Shown here piece after piece: positions 1-5,251 of a stretch of 9,084 nt of DNA (position 1 is its first letter; each line of letters begins with the position of its first letter). The notes beneath the pieces were generated by a model, which saw only the letters and a program-made list of their open reading frames with translations, was not told the origin of the DNA and made no database searches. The DNA is taken from the NCBI GenBank assembly GCA_025060055.1, contig JANXCK010000068.1, positions 1 to 9,084 on the forward strand, read 5' to 3'. The translations under genes and the position numbers were made by a program. Origin of the DNA: Fimbriimonadales bacterium (lineage in GTDB: Bacteria; Armatimonadota; Fimbriimonadia; Fimbriimonadales; GBS-DC).

Positions 1-372
1 CACCACTTCGTAGGCGGACTGGATGCGCGTATCGGCAAACGGAATGTTGCGTCCGATTTCCCAGTCCATGTGCTGGCGAAGTTCCGCAGGACTCATTCTG
101 GGCACTTCCAGCACGCGCACGACGACCGAGTTCTGCCCAGCAAGGGCGAACGCTGCCTGCTTGGTGGAGATGCCCGAATCGGCGAGCAGCTTTTTGAGTG
201 TTGCCGCTACCGCTGCTTTGTCCACCACGCCCGAACTGTCCACCGCGCCTTCGGGGGTTGGTGCAATGCCGATGCTGGTCACCACAGGCGGGCGTCCTGC
301 CCGCACCTCCGCCACCTTGATAAAGCGGCTGCCCAAGTCGATTCCCACAACAACGCTTGGTTGTTTCGCCAT
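1..372 (-). CDS. pilM: Type IV pilus assembly protein PilM, N-terminal part (cut by window edge)
   Basis: This is an actin-like ATPase that in type IV pilus systems sits on the cytoplasmic face of the inner membrane and binds the N-terminal tail of PilN, linking the motor to the PilNOP alignment complex. The visible 124 residues begin MAKQPSVVVGIDLGSRFIKV, which holds the phosphate-1 loop of the actin/Hsp70 fold (G10-I-D-L-G-S) in the form typical of PilM. The segment ending in MDWEIGRNIPF matches the family pattern in which a helix precedes the conserved E...IPF stretch. The ATG at 370-372 is supported by AGGAG at 380-384, seven bases upstream. The frame is open to base 1, so roughly two thirds of the protein is missing. 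pilN, pilO and a secretin gene would be expected beyond the left edge, but this is inferred. FtsA or another actin-like protein is the less likely alternative. Confidence 0.9.
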   Translation of the reverse strand, partial: MAKQPSVVVGIDLGSRFIKVAEVRAGRPPVVTSIGIAPTPEGAVDSSGVVDKAAVAATLKKLLADSGISTKQAAFALAGQNSVVVRVLEVPRMSPAELRQHMDWEIGRNIPFADTRIQSAYEVV

Positions 373-397
373 TTCGGTGCTCCTGTTCACAACTGTG

Positions 398-462
398 CGG
401 CTTTGCGCTCCATCGCAAAGCCGAGCACGAAACACTTCGGTGGCAGGAACCGCTTTCCTGCC
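398..462 (-). promoter_or_regulatory. Structured 5' leader of pilM with two hairpins
   Basis: Between the putative promoter and the ribosome binding site of pilM there are two strong inverted repeats. The first is an 8-bp stem (442-449 with 455-462, loop of 5). The second is a 10-bp stem (398-407 with 414-423, loop of 6). Neither is followed by a T-run on the minus strand, so they are not simple terminators. The second hairpin ends 14 bases before AGGAG. They may stabilise the mRNA or act as a protein or ligand binding leader. I recognise no known riboswitch class. Confidence 0.45.
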
Positions 463-486
463 TGCCGCGCGCCTCGTCTGCCAGAG

Positions 487-495
487 AGTGTACCC
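487..495 (-). promoter_or_regulatory. Putative -10 region of pilM (GGGTACACT)
   Basis: On the minus strand this reads GGGTACACT. The same GGTAYACT octamer lies 5' of three other genes in the window, which is the main support. The predicted transcript would start near 480 and carry a leader of about 108 bases. No TTGACA-like -35 hexamer is visible at the usual spacing. Confidence 0.5.
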
Positions 496-592
496 GATGG
501 GCGTAATTCGACGATGAGTACCACCTTCCTGCTGCATATGACGGCAATTAGTGGGGAAAAGTCTCGCAATCGCTATGCCAGCTGCAGCTTAG

Positions 593-600
593 GGTATACT
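593..600 (+). promoter_or_regulatory. Putative -10 region of the NYN-era unit (GGTATACT)
   Basis: GGTATACT contains the near-consensus -10 hexamer TATACT at 595-600. A start near 607 would leave a leader of about 26 bases containing the strong ribosome binding site at 618-625. No clear -35 hexamer is seen 16-18 bases upstream. Confidence 0.55.
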
Positions 601-617
601 ATAACTCTGACTATCAC

Positions 618-625
618 AGGAGGTG
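618..625 (+). promoter_or_regulatory. Ribosome binding site that fixes a TTG start
   Basis: AGGAGGTG is nearly a full anti-16S match and lies 7 bases before TTG at 633. It decides the start, because the next in-frame ATG comes only at codon 13, inside the conserved first motif. Confidence 0.85.
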
Positions 626-632
626 TCTTCTG

Positions 633-1211
633 TTGGAGCGGGTTTCCATATTCGTTGATGGCGCGAACATGTACTATGCACAGAAGCGGTTGGGATGGTT
701 TATTGACTATCGCAAGCTGCTGTGCTACTTCCGCACGACTCTTGGCATGAAGGTTGCCGACGCGTACTACTACACGGCGGTTGACCCGAACGCGAAGGGA
801 CGCGACGCCACTTTCCACGACTACCTGCTACATTCGGGTTATGTGTTGCGGACACGCCCTATCAAAGGGTGCTGCAGCAGCGAACGCGAAGAGCTGCCTT
901 GGGAGCGCATCGAACTCGCCGTCGACATCGTGATAGACGCGCTGCTGACTTTGGACCACTACGATGTGTGCGTGATTCTCAGCGGCGATGGCAACTTCGA
1001 ACGCCTTGTGGAAACGCTTCGTGCCAAAGGCAAGAAGGTAATGGTGTTCGCGCACCCCGAGATGACGGCGCGCGAACTGCGGATTGCCACTGGTCCCAAC
1101 TTTCACGACCTGCGCGACATGGAGCGATTCATTGCACGCACAGATCGCGCCCCTGAACCGTGCCCCGACAAGACGATGTACGGCGCAGCGGACAGTAATG
1201 AGCATGCATGA
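633..1211 (+). CDS. NYN-domain (LabA/DUF88-like) putative ribonuclease
   Basis: A 192-residue single-domain protein of the PIN-like NYN superfamily, whose members are metal-dependent nucleases or nucleic-acid binding proteins. The order of motifs fits: FVDGANMYYAQ at residues 7-17 (D9 the first acidic ligand, N12), VDIVID at 97-102 (D98, D102), then SGDGNFERLVE starting at S117, with D119 retained. Many relatives have SGDxDF there; here the second Asp is N121. A Lys-rich turn and VMVFA strand follow, and LRIATGPNFHDL closes the domain. About 25 polar residues at the C-terminus look disordered. Translation starts at TTG with a strong AGGAGGTG. Its end overlaps the start of era, so the two are probably co-transcribed and translationally coupled, which hints at an RNA-related role. 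Substrate and activity are unknown. Confidence 0.85.
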   Translation: MERVSIFVDGANMYYAQKRLGWFIDYRKLLCYFRTTLGMKVADAYYYTAVDPNAKGRDATFHDYLLHSGYVLRTRPIKGCCSSEREELPWERIELAVDIVIDALLTLDHYDVCVILSGDGNFERLVETLRAKGKKVMVFAHPEMTARELRIATGPNFHDLRDMERFIARTDRAPEPCPDKTMYGAADSNEHA

Positions 1212-2106
1212 ACCAGCGCCCAAGTTCCGCTCGGGTTTTGTTGCCGTCATCGGGAAACCGAATGTAGGTAAAAGCACGCTGGTTAATCACTTCGTCGGGC
1301 GCAAGGTGAGCATCGTCTCGCCGCGCCCGCAGACTACGCGCCGCCGCATCTTGGGTATTTTGAACCTGCCCGACGCCCAAATCGTGTTCGTAGACACGCC
1401 CGGCATCCACAAGCCCAAATACAAGCTTGGGGAGCGCATGGTGGAAGCCGCAGTGGGCGCGTTGCCCGACGCCGATCTGATTCTATTCGTGGTGGACGCT
1501 TCCAAACCGCCAAGCGCGGAAGACCAGCAGATTGCGGAGCTGCTGCGCACGGAAGCACACGCCCCCGTCGTGCTGGTGCTGAACAAGATGGATAAGCTGC
1601 CCCCTGAAAAAGTGAAGCCACACGCTGAAGCTTACTGGCAACTCGTGCCCAACTATGCCGACTGGATGATGACCAACGCCGTCAAAGGACATAACTGCGA
1701 CAAACTACTGGAGATTATTTTGAAGCACTTACCAGAGGGGCTACCCTTCTTCCCTCAGGAGCAGATTACAGACCAGCCTGAACGCTTGTTCGCTGCCGAG
1801 ATTATCCGCGAAAAAGTGTTGCTCAACACCTATCAGGAGGTGCCTCACGGCATCGGCGTCGCTATTGAGCGTTGGGAAGAGCGTCCGAATGGGGTGCTAT
1901 ACATCGCCGCGACGATATATGTTGAGCGCGAGACGCACAAAGGCATCGTGATTGGCGAGGGAGGCAAGATGCTCAAGAAAATCGGGCAACGCGCCCGCGA
2001 GGAACTCGAACTGTGGCTTGGGCGCAAAATCTTCCTTGAACTGTGGGTCAAAGTGCGTGAAGATTGGCGCAACATCCCCAGCTTCTTCCAACAGATAGAG
2101 AGCTGA
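1198..2106 (+). CDS. era: GTPase Era, 30S ribosome assembly factor
   Basis: Era binds the 3' end of 16S rRNA and helps mature the small ribosomal subunit; it works at the ribosome and inner membrane face. With ATG 1198 the protein has 302 residues, the normal size. The GTPase domain shows G1 GKPNVGKS (19-26), the switch I stretch SPRPQTTRRR with T46-T47, G3 DTPG (66-69) and G4 NKMD (129-132). The position of G5, usually SA(L/K)KG, reads TNAVKG (159-164), which is unusual. The C-terminal KH domain carries GEGG (253-256) and the Era signature FLELWVKVREDWR. The start is ambiguous: ATG 1198 or ATG 1204, both inside the end of the NYN gene (overlap 14 or 8 bases), with no good ribosome binding site. 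Coupling to the upstream gene is therefore likely. Longer upstream starts would add residues that belong to no Era domain. Confidence 0.97.
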   Translation: MSMHEPAPKFRSGFVAVIGKPNVGKSTLVNHFVGRKVSIVSPRPQTTRRRILGILNLPDAQIVFVDTPGIHKPKYKLGERMVEAAVGALPDADLILFVVDASKPPSAEDQQIAELLRTEAHAPVVLVLNKMDKLPPEKVKPHAEAYWQLVPNYADWMMTNAVKGHNCDKLLEIILKHLPEGLPFFPQEQITDQPERLFAAEIIREKVLLNTYQEVPHGIGVAIERWEERPNGVLYIAATIYVERETHKGIVIGEGGKMLKKIGQRAREELELWLGRKIFLELWVKVREDWRNIPSFFQQIES

Positions 2107-2148
2107 GGGCAGGCACGGGAAGTCGCTTCTTGGCGAATCTGCAAGATG

Positions 2149-2180
2149 GCTTGGAGCCGTTCTTGTGTAATAAGTGCCTC
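2149..2180 (+). repeat. Possible degenerate end of the TACCAATCG-family repeat
   Basis: This stretch resembles the right flank of the element near 8580-8609. TGTAATAAGTGCCTC here and TATAATATGTGCCTC there match at 13 of 15 bases, and both are preceded by a GCTT..AGC motif. It may be a remnant of an older copy. The rest of the 2107-2384 gap outside this, the hairpin at 2201-2268 and the ribosome binding site at 2373-2377 shows nothing I can name apart from a small 5-bp stem at 2281-2294. Confidence 0.35.
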
Positions 2181-2200
2181 CGAGACAAAATCGTTCTTTT

Positions 2201-2268
2201 ATACCAATCGGGGTTTCAAGTGGCGCAGTCGCCGACGAGGGCGCCACTTGAAACCCCGATTGGTGTAA
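2201..2268. repeat. Palindromic repeat element, copy 1 (24-bp perfect stem)
   Basis: Bases 2203-2226 are a perfect inverted repeat of 2241-2264, with a 14-base loop. One mismatch outward, three further bases also pair. The loop carries a second nested palindrome, GTCGCCGAC (2228-2236). The left arm starts TACCAATCGGGGTTTCAAG and aligns over about 26 bases with the left arm of the larger element at 8477, differing at only a few positions, so this is a dispersed family. No T-run follows on either strand, which argues against an intrinsic terminator. It sits between era and the secreted protein gene. A small non-autonomous, REP/MITE-like element is the most likely nature. Confidence 0.75.
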
Positions 2269-2384
2269 TCCTGATCGGGGGTCTCAACCGAGACGAGTGA
2301 GGGAATTACCACGTCCGCCCCGCAGATTGCGGTAGAAACAATCCTTGGAACCTGCACGTCTTACTACACATCAGGAGTATTACC

Positions 2385-4529
2385 ATGCGTGTGCTGTGGC
2401 TCTGCGCTGTTCTGTGTAGCGGTCTGAGCTTGGCGTTGGCGCAGCCCGATTTGGCGAGCGATCCACGCCTGCAGAAGCCTATTGCTGTCTGGCTCAAGAT
2501 GGAGCCACTTGGCGATGCGATGCGGACGCTTAGTCGTGCGACGGGCGTGCGCCTGTCCTGCTCCAGCCAGATTCAGGCGCAAAAAGTGGCGATTTTCATC
2601 CCTGCCGAGCGCCCTGCCCATGAAGTGCTGACTCAGCTCGCGCGTGTCTTGCGCTACGAGTGGCGCGTCCGCGACGACGAAAACGGCTACATGTTAGTTG
2701 CGCCTGACGAACTGCGCCGTCAAGAGAAAGCAGTCAGCCGCGCCCTGCGCGAGGCGCGCCACAAAGCGGTGCAAGACCTGATTCGGGCAGCACGCGACTG
2801 CGCCCAAAAACCCATCGAGCAACTGATTGAGGAGCAACGCAACTGGTCTTATGACCCAAGCGCGCAACAAGACTCCTACATGCAGCAACGGCGGCATGTG
2901 CTATTGCAACTAATCAGTGGCTACGGTCAAACTATTCACGGTGAGCCAATCCGACACACCTCCGCCAGTGAAACGCTTCTGCGCTGTCTTGCGGCGATGC
3001 CGCCCGCTGCGCTGAACGCGCTGCTCAACGGGCAGTGGGTTGGGCTAAGTACGCGCCCTGCACACGGAATCTACGCCTATCCACCTGACGTGCCCGTGCC
3101 TGACTCGATGCGTGAACAAGCTGTGGTCGAGCGCGACACCGCCGACGGACAGCAGGGCTACGCAGCGGAGCCTCGAGGCGAGAACCCCGCGTTGGTGGGC
3201 GTGTGGATGCGCCTCAGCCCCAATCGCGCGAACGCCATCCAGTACCGAATTGTGAGCTTCACCCGACCTGTGGATCTCAGTCGCTTCGGCGAGGTCTCTG
3301 GCGAAGCCGTGACTGTTTTCCGTAAACCGCGGCTGAACATGTACACAAGCGTACTCCAGTTTCACCTGCTGCCGTATGCGCAGGAGCATCCGTTCTTGCA
3401 GTCGTGGCGAGAGTGGGCGACGCCCGAGTCGGAGTGGGCAAAACATTTGCCTGCCGAGCCGAAACCTATCGATCGCCCTGAACCGCCCTTGCCCGAATAT
3501 CGGCGCGAGGAATGGATCGTGTCGTCAAGCAGCGTGTTGCTCACAACAGCCGATGTGCTGGAGCGTGTCGCATGGCTCACGGGCAAACCGATTGTGGCGG
3601 ACGCCTTCCGCTCGGTGTCCGTGATGGTTTCGCGCAATATGCTCAGTCAACCGATGACACTTTTGCGCTTTCTACGGCAACATTGCTGGACACGCTTCGA
3701 CGAATCGGGCTACTTGCTGACGCGCACCCAACTCTACTGGTCGCGTCAGCGCTGGGAGCTACCTGAGGCTAAGCTGCGTGCGCTGGAGCGCAAGTTCAAG
3801 GCGGGCGGTTGGCTGGATTTGCGCGACTATGTTGACCTCGCCGCTGCCCTCACGCCTGAGCAGGTGGAGCAATTCACCGCGCCCGACGGAGTCCATTTCT
3901 TACCCGCCGTCGAGTTCCCCATCCGACCCCTTACCAACGCGCGTGGGCTGCGGTTTTTGGCATCGCTGACGCGGGCGCAGTACCAGCAGGCGTTGACAGG
4001 CGAGTGGATACCCGTTAGCACGCTTTCGCCCGTGCAACGCCAGCGGTTCAACGAAGCACTTCACGATGAGTTCCCGCCAGTGGAAGCATTATTCACTTCG
4101 GTTCCTGAGGGGTACACGGGGGGCTACTCTTTCACAGACTCACAGGTGACGCGCCTCAGTTCGGTACGCGGAGCCTTTGTTCTGGGCATGCACCCAACGC
4201 CGTCGGATTCGCCTAATGAACCTGCGTTTCGCCTGCAGGTGGAGCCAGAGCAGGTGGACGCAGTCGTCGGCGTCCGACCTGACGGAATGGTGTCCTACTC
4301 CGTGCCGCCAATGTCGCCCGCGCAGCCCGACTCGCCAAGCGAAACGCGCGATTGGATTAGATACTACAGTGAAATGATTCAGAACGATTTTCCTGACGCG
4401 GTACTGTTCCAGCGAAGACAGGTTCGGTACACGCTGTGGCTGGTTGCGCCACCGTCACAGCGCGTCTTCGAGTATGCCCAGTACCGCCACATCCCTGTGG
4501 AGATGCCCGCTGCAAAGGCGTCGGAGTAG
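2385..4529 (+). CDS. Secreted protein of unknown function with duplicated secretin-N (STN)-like modules
   Basis: A 714-residue exported protein I cannot assign to a named family. A signal peptide spans residues 1-19 (hydrophobic LWLCAVLCSGLSLALA, likely cleavage at ALA|Q). Residues 32-106 (LKMEPLGDAMRTLSRATGV ... YMLVA) look like the small beta-alpha STN domain found at the N-terminus of secretins and TonB receptors. A second similar stretch lies at about 380-447, ending GYLLT. After each comes a helical region with a matching motif: LLRCLAAMPPAALNALLNGQ (198-217) and GLRFLASLTRAQYQQALTGE (521-540), both followed by W and then ST four residues later. The protein is therefore two diverged copies of one module. 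No secretin pore domain, catalytic motif or membrane anchor is visible. AGGAG at 2373-2377 precedes ATG 2385 by 7 bases. A periplasmic or cell-surface binding role is inference. Confidence 0.8.
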   Translation: MRVLWLCAVLCSGLSLALAQPDLASDPRLQKPIAVWLKMEPLGDAMRTLSRATGVRLSCSSQIQAQKVAIFIPAERPAHEVLTQLARVLRYEWRVRDDENGYMLVAPDELRRQEKAVSRALREARHKAVQDLIRAARDCAQKPIEQLIEEQRNWSYDPSAQQDSYMQQRRHVLLQLISGYGQTIHGEPIRHTSASETLLRCLAAMPPAALNALLNGQWVGLSTRPAHGIYAYPPDVPVPDSMREQAVVERDTADGQQGYAAEPRGENPALVGVWMRLSPNRANAIQYRIVSFTRPVDLSRFGEVSGEAVTVFRKPRLNMYTSVLQFHLLPYAQEHPFLQSWREWATPESEWAKHLPAEPKPIDRPEPPLPEYRREEWIVSSSSVLLTTADVLERVAWLTGKPIVADAFRSVSVMVSRNMLSQPMTLLRFLRQHCWTRFDESGYLLTRTQLYWSRQRWELPEAKLRALERKFKAGGWLDLRDYVDLAAALTPEQVEQFTAPDGVHFLPAVEFPIRPLTNARGLRFLASLTRAQYQQALTGEWIPVSTLSPVQRQRFNEALHDEFPPVEALFTSVPEGYTGGYSFTDSQVTRLSSVRGAFVLGMHPTPSDSPNEPAFRLQVEPEQVDAVVGVRPDGMVSYSVPPMSPAQPDSPSETRDWIRYYSEMIQNDFPDAVLFQRRQVRYTLWLVAPPSQRVFEYAQYRHIPVEMPAAKASE

Positions 4530-4540
4530 CGTGGGCTACT
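4525..4540. other. Small hairpin between convergent genes
   Basis: AGTAGC (4525-4530) pairs with GCTACT (4535-4540) across a 4-base loop, and the stem includes the TAG stop of the upstream gene. The two convergent genes are only 17 bases apart. No T-run follows on either strand, so terminator function is weakly supported. Confidence 0.25.
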
Positions 4541-4546
4541 GTGGGT

Positions 4547-5191
4547 CTACGGGAGTTGCAACTGCCACATCTGGTTTCCAACCAGTCCCAGCGCGACGGT
4601 GAGCGCGACCACGATAAGCCCACCTACGATTGAGCCGCGTAGCATCGCCACGACTCCGCAGGTCAGTCCCCCGATCACTCCCAGAGGCGGGAAGCACAGC
4701 CCCAATCCTGCCAGCAGCACGCCTGCCACAAGCCAGCCGCATGCGCTGCGACGCCGCGTCGTGGGCAGGTACAAATCGGTAGAATCTACGGGGGGCGGCT
4801 GGACGGGAGCTTGGGCGGTAGGCACAGGTGCAGCGGGCGGCGGCGCATACCCGCGCAGCGAGTCCGCCGCCTGCCGTGCGCCAATCAGCGTCGGGTCTAA
4901 GTGGTAGGCAGTCTCATATGCCTTGAGCGCCTCCTGCAAGCGGTTCTGGCGATGCAGGTACGCGCCCCAGTTGTAGAAAGTGTAGGCGTCGCGCGGGTTC
5001 AGTGCGATTGCTTGGGCAAAGTGGCGTTCCGCTTGGGCGTGGTCGCCCGTGTGCGCGTAGGCAAGTGCAAGGTACAGGTGCACGCGCGGCTCGCGCGGCT
5101 GCTCCGAGACCGCACGCTGTAAAAACGGCAACGCCTCAACATACCTGTCTTGCTGCAACAGCGCGTAGCCAATCTCGACAGCAGAACGCAC
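4547..5191 (-). CDS. TPR-repeat protein with C-terminal membrane segments
   Basis: A 214-residue protein. About three tetratricopeptide repeats fill residues 3-104 (for example YLALAYAHTGDHAQAERHF and NWGAYLHRQNRLQEALKAY), a scaffold for protein-protein contacts. A Pro/Ala-rich linker runs from about 115 to 143. RRR at 145-147 is followed by hydrophobic stretches at about 151-184 and 186-206, which suggests two or three membrane segments and a layout like DUF4190-type small membrane domains. The positive RRR cluster suggests the TPR part faces the cytoplasm. There is no signal peptide. GTG at 5191 is the first possible start after an in-frame upstream stop and lies right before the first TPR. 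No ribosome binding site precedes it, and a promoter-like GGTACACT lies only 7 bases upstream, so the mRNA may be leaderless. It is divergent from htrA. A link to envelope quality control is only a guess. Confidence 0.85.
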   Translation of the reverse strand: MRSAVEIGYALLQQDRYVEALPFLQRAVSEQPREPRVHLYLALAYAHTGDHAQAERHFAQAIALNPRDAYTFYNWGAYLHRQNRLQEALKAYETAYHLDPTLIGARQAADSLRGYAPPPAAPVPTAQAPVQPPPVDSTDLYLPTTRRRSACGWLVAGVLLAGLGLCFPPLGVIGGLTCGVVAMLRGSIVGGLIVVALTVALGLVGNQMWQLQLP

Positions 5192-5198
5192 GGCAACA

Positions 5199-5206
5199 AG
5201 TGTACC
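5199..5206 (-). promoter_or_regulatory. Putative -10 region of the TPR gene (GGTACACT)
   Basis: On the minus strand this is GGTACACT, ending 7 bases before the GTG start at 5191. Transcription would begin at or next to the start codon. It is the mirror image of the htrA copy at 5227-5234, the two being separated by 20 bases. Confidence 0.5.
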
Positions 5207-5220
5207 TTCAGGCGTCTAAT

Positions 5221-5244
5221 CCGTAGGGTACACTCTACGGAGGG
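5221..5244 (+). promoter_or_regulatory. htrA promoter/operator candidate: GGTACACT inside a 6-bp dyad, next to the RBS
   Basis: CCGTAG (5221-5226) is a perfect inverted repeat of CTACGG (5235-5240), and GGTACACT fills the 8 bases between. The right arm runs into GGAGGG (5239-5244), the ribosome binding site of htrA, 7 bases before its ATG. If GGTACACT is the -10 region, the dyad is better read as a DNA operator over the promoter than as an RNA hairpin, because most of it would lie upstream of the transcript start (about 5241). Confidence 0.45.
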
Positions 5245-5251
5245 ACAGACG

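Noticed and set aside
70..750. A 226-residue plus-strand frame over pilM and the intergenic region
   Set aside because: It is antisense to well-conserved PilM sequence and overlaps the NYN gene in another frame; its Cys/His-rich composition is typical of shadow frames.
1084..1197. An earlier start for Era
   Set aside because: It would add 38 residues with no Era homology, fully inside the NYN gene; the 302-residue form has the family length.
2201..2268. Intrinsic terminator for era
   Set aside because: The hairpin is strong but no T-run follows on either strand, and its arms recur elsewhere as a repeat family.
3045..3446. An antisense gene within the secreted-protein gene
   Set aside because: It has no domain or ribosome binding site, while the sense frame has a signal peptide, a good RBS and internal duplication.
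5150..5251. An earlier start for HtrA
   Set aside because: It would run through the start of the divergent TPR gene and the promoter candidates; ATG 5252 has GGAGGG and leads directly into the membrane anchor.
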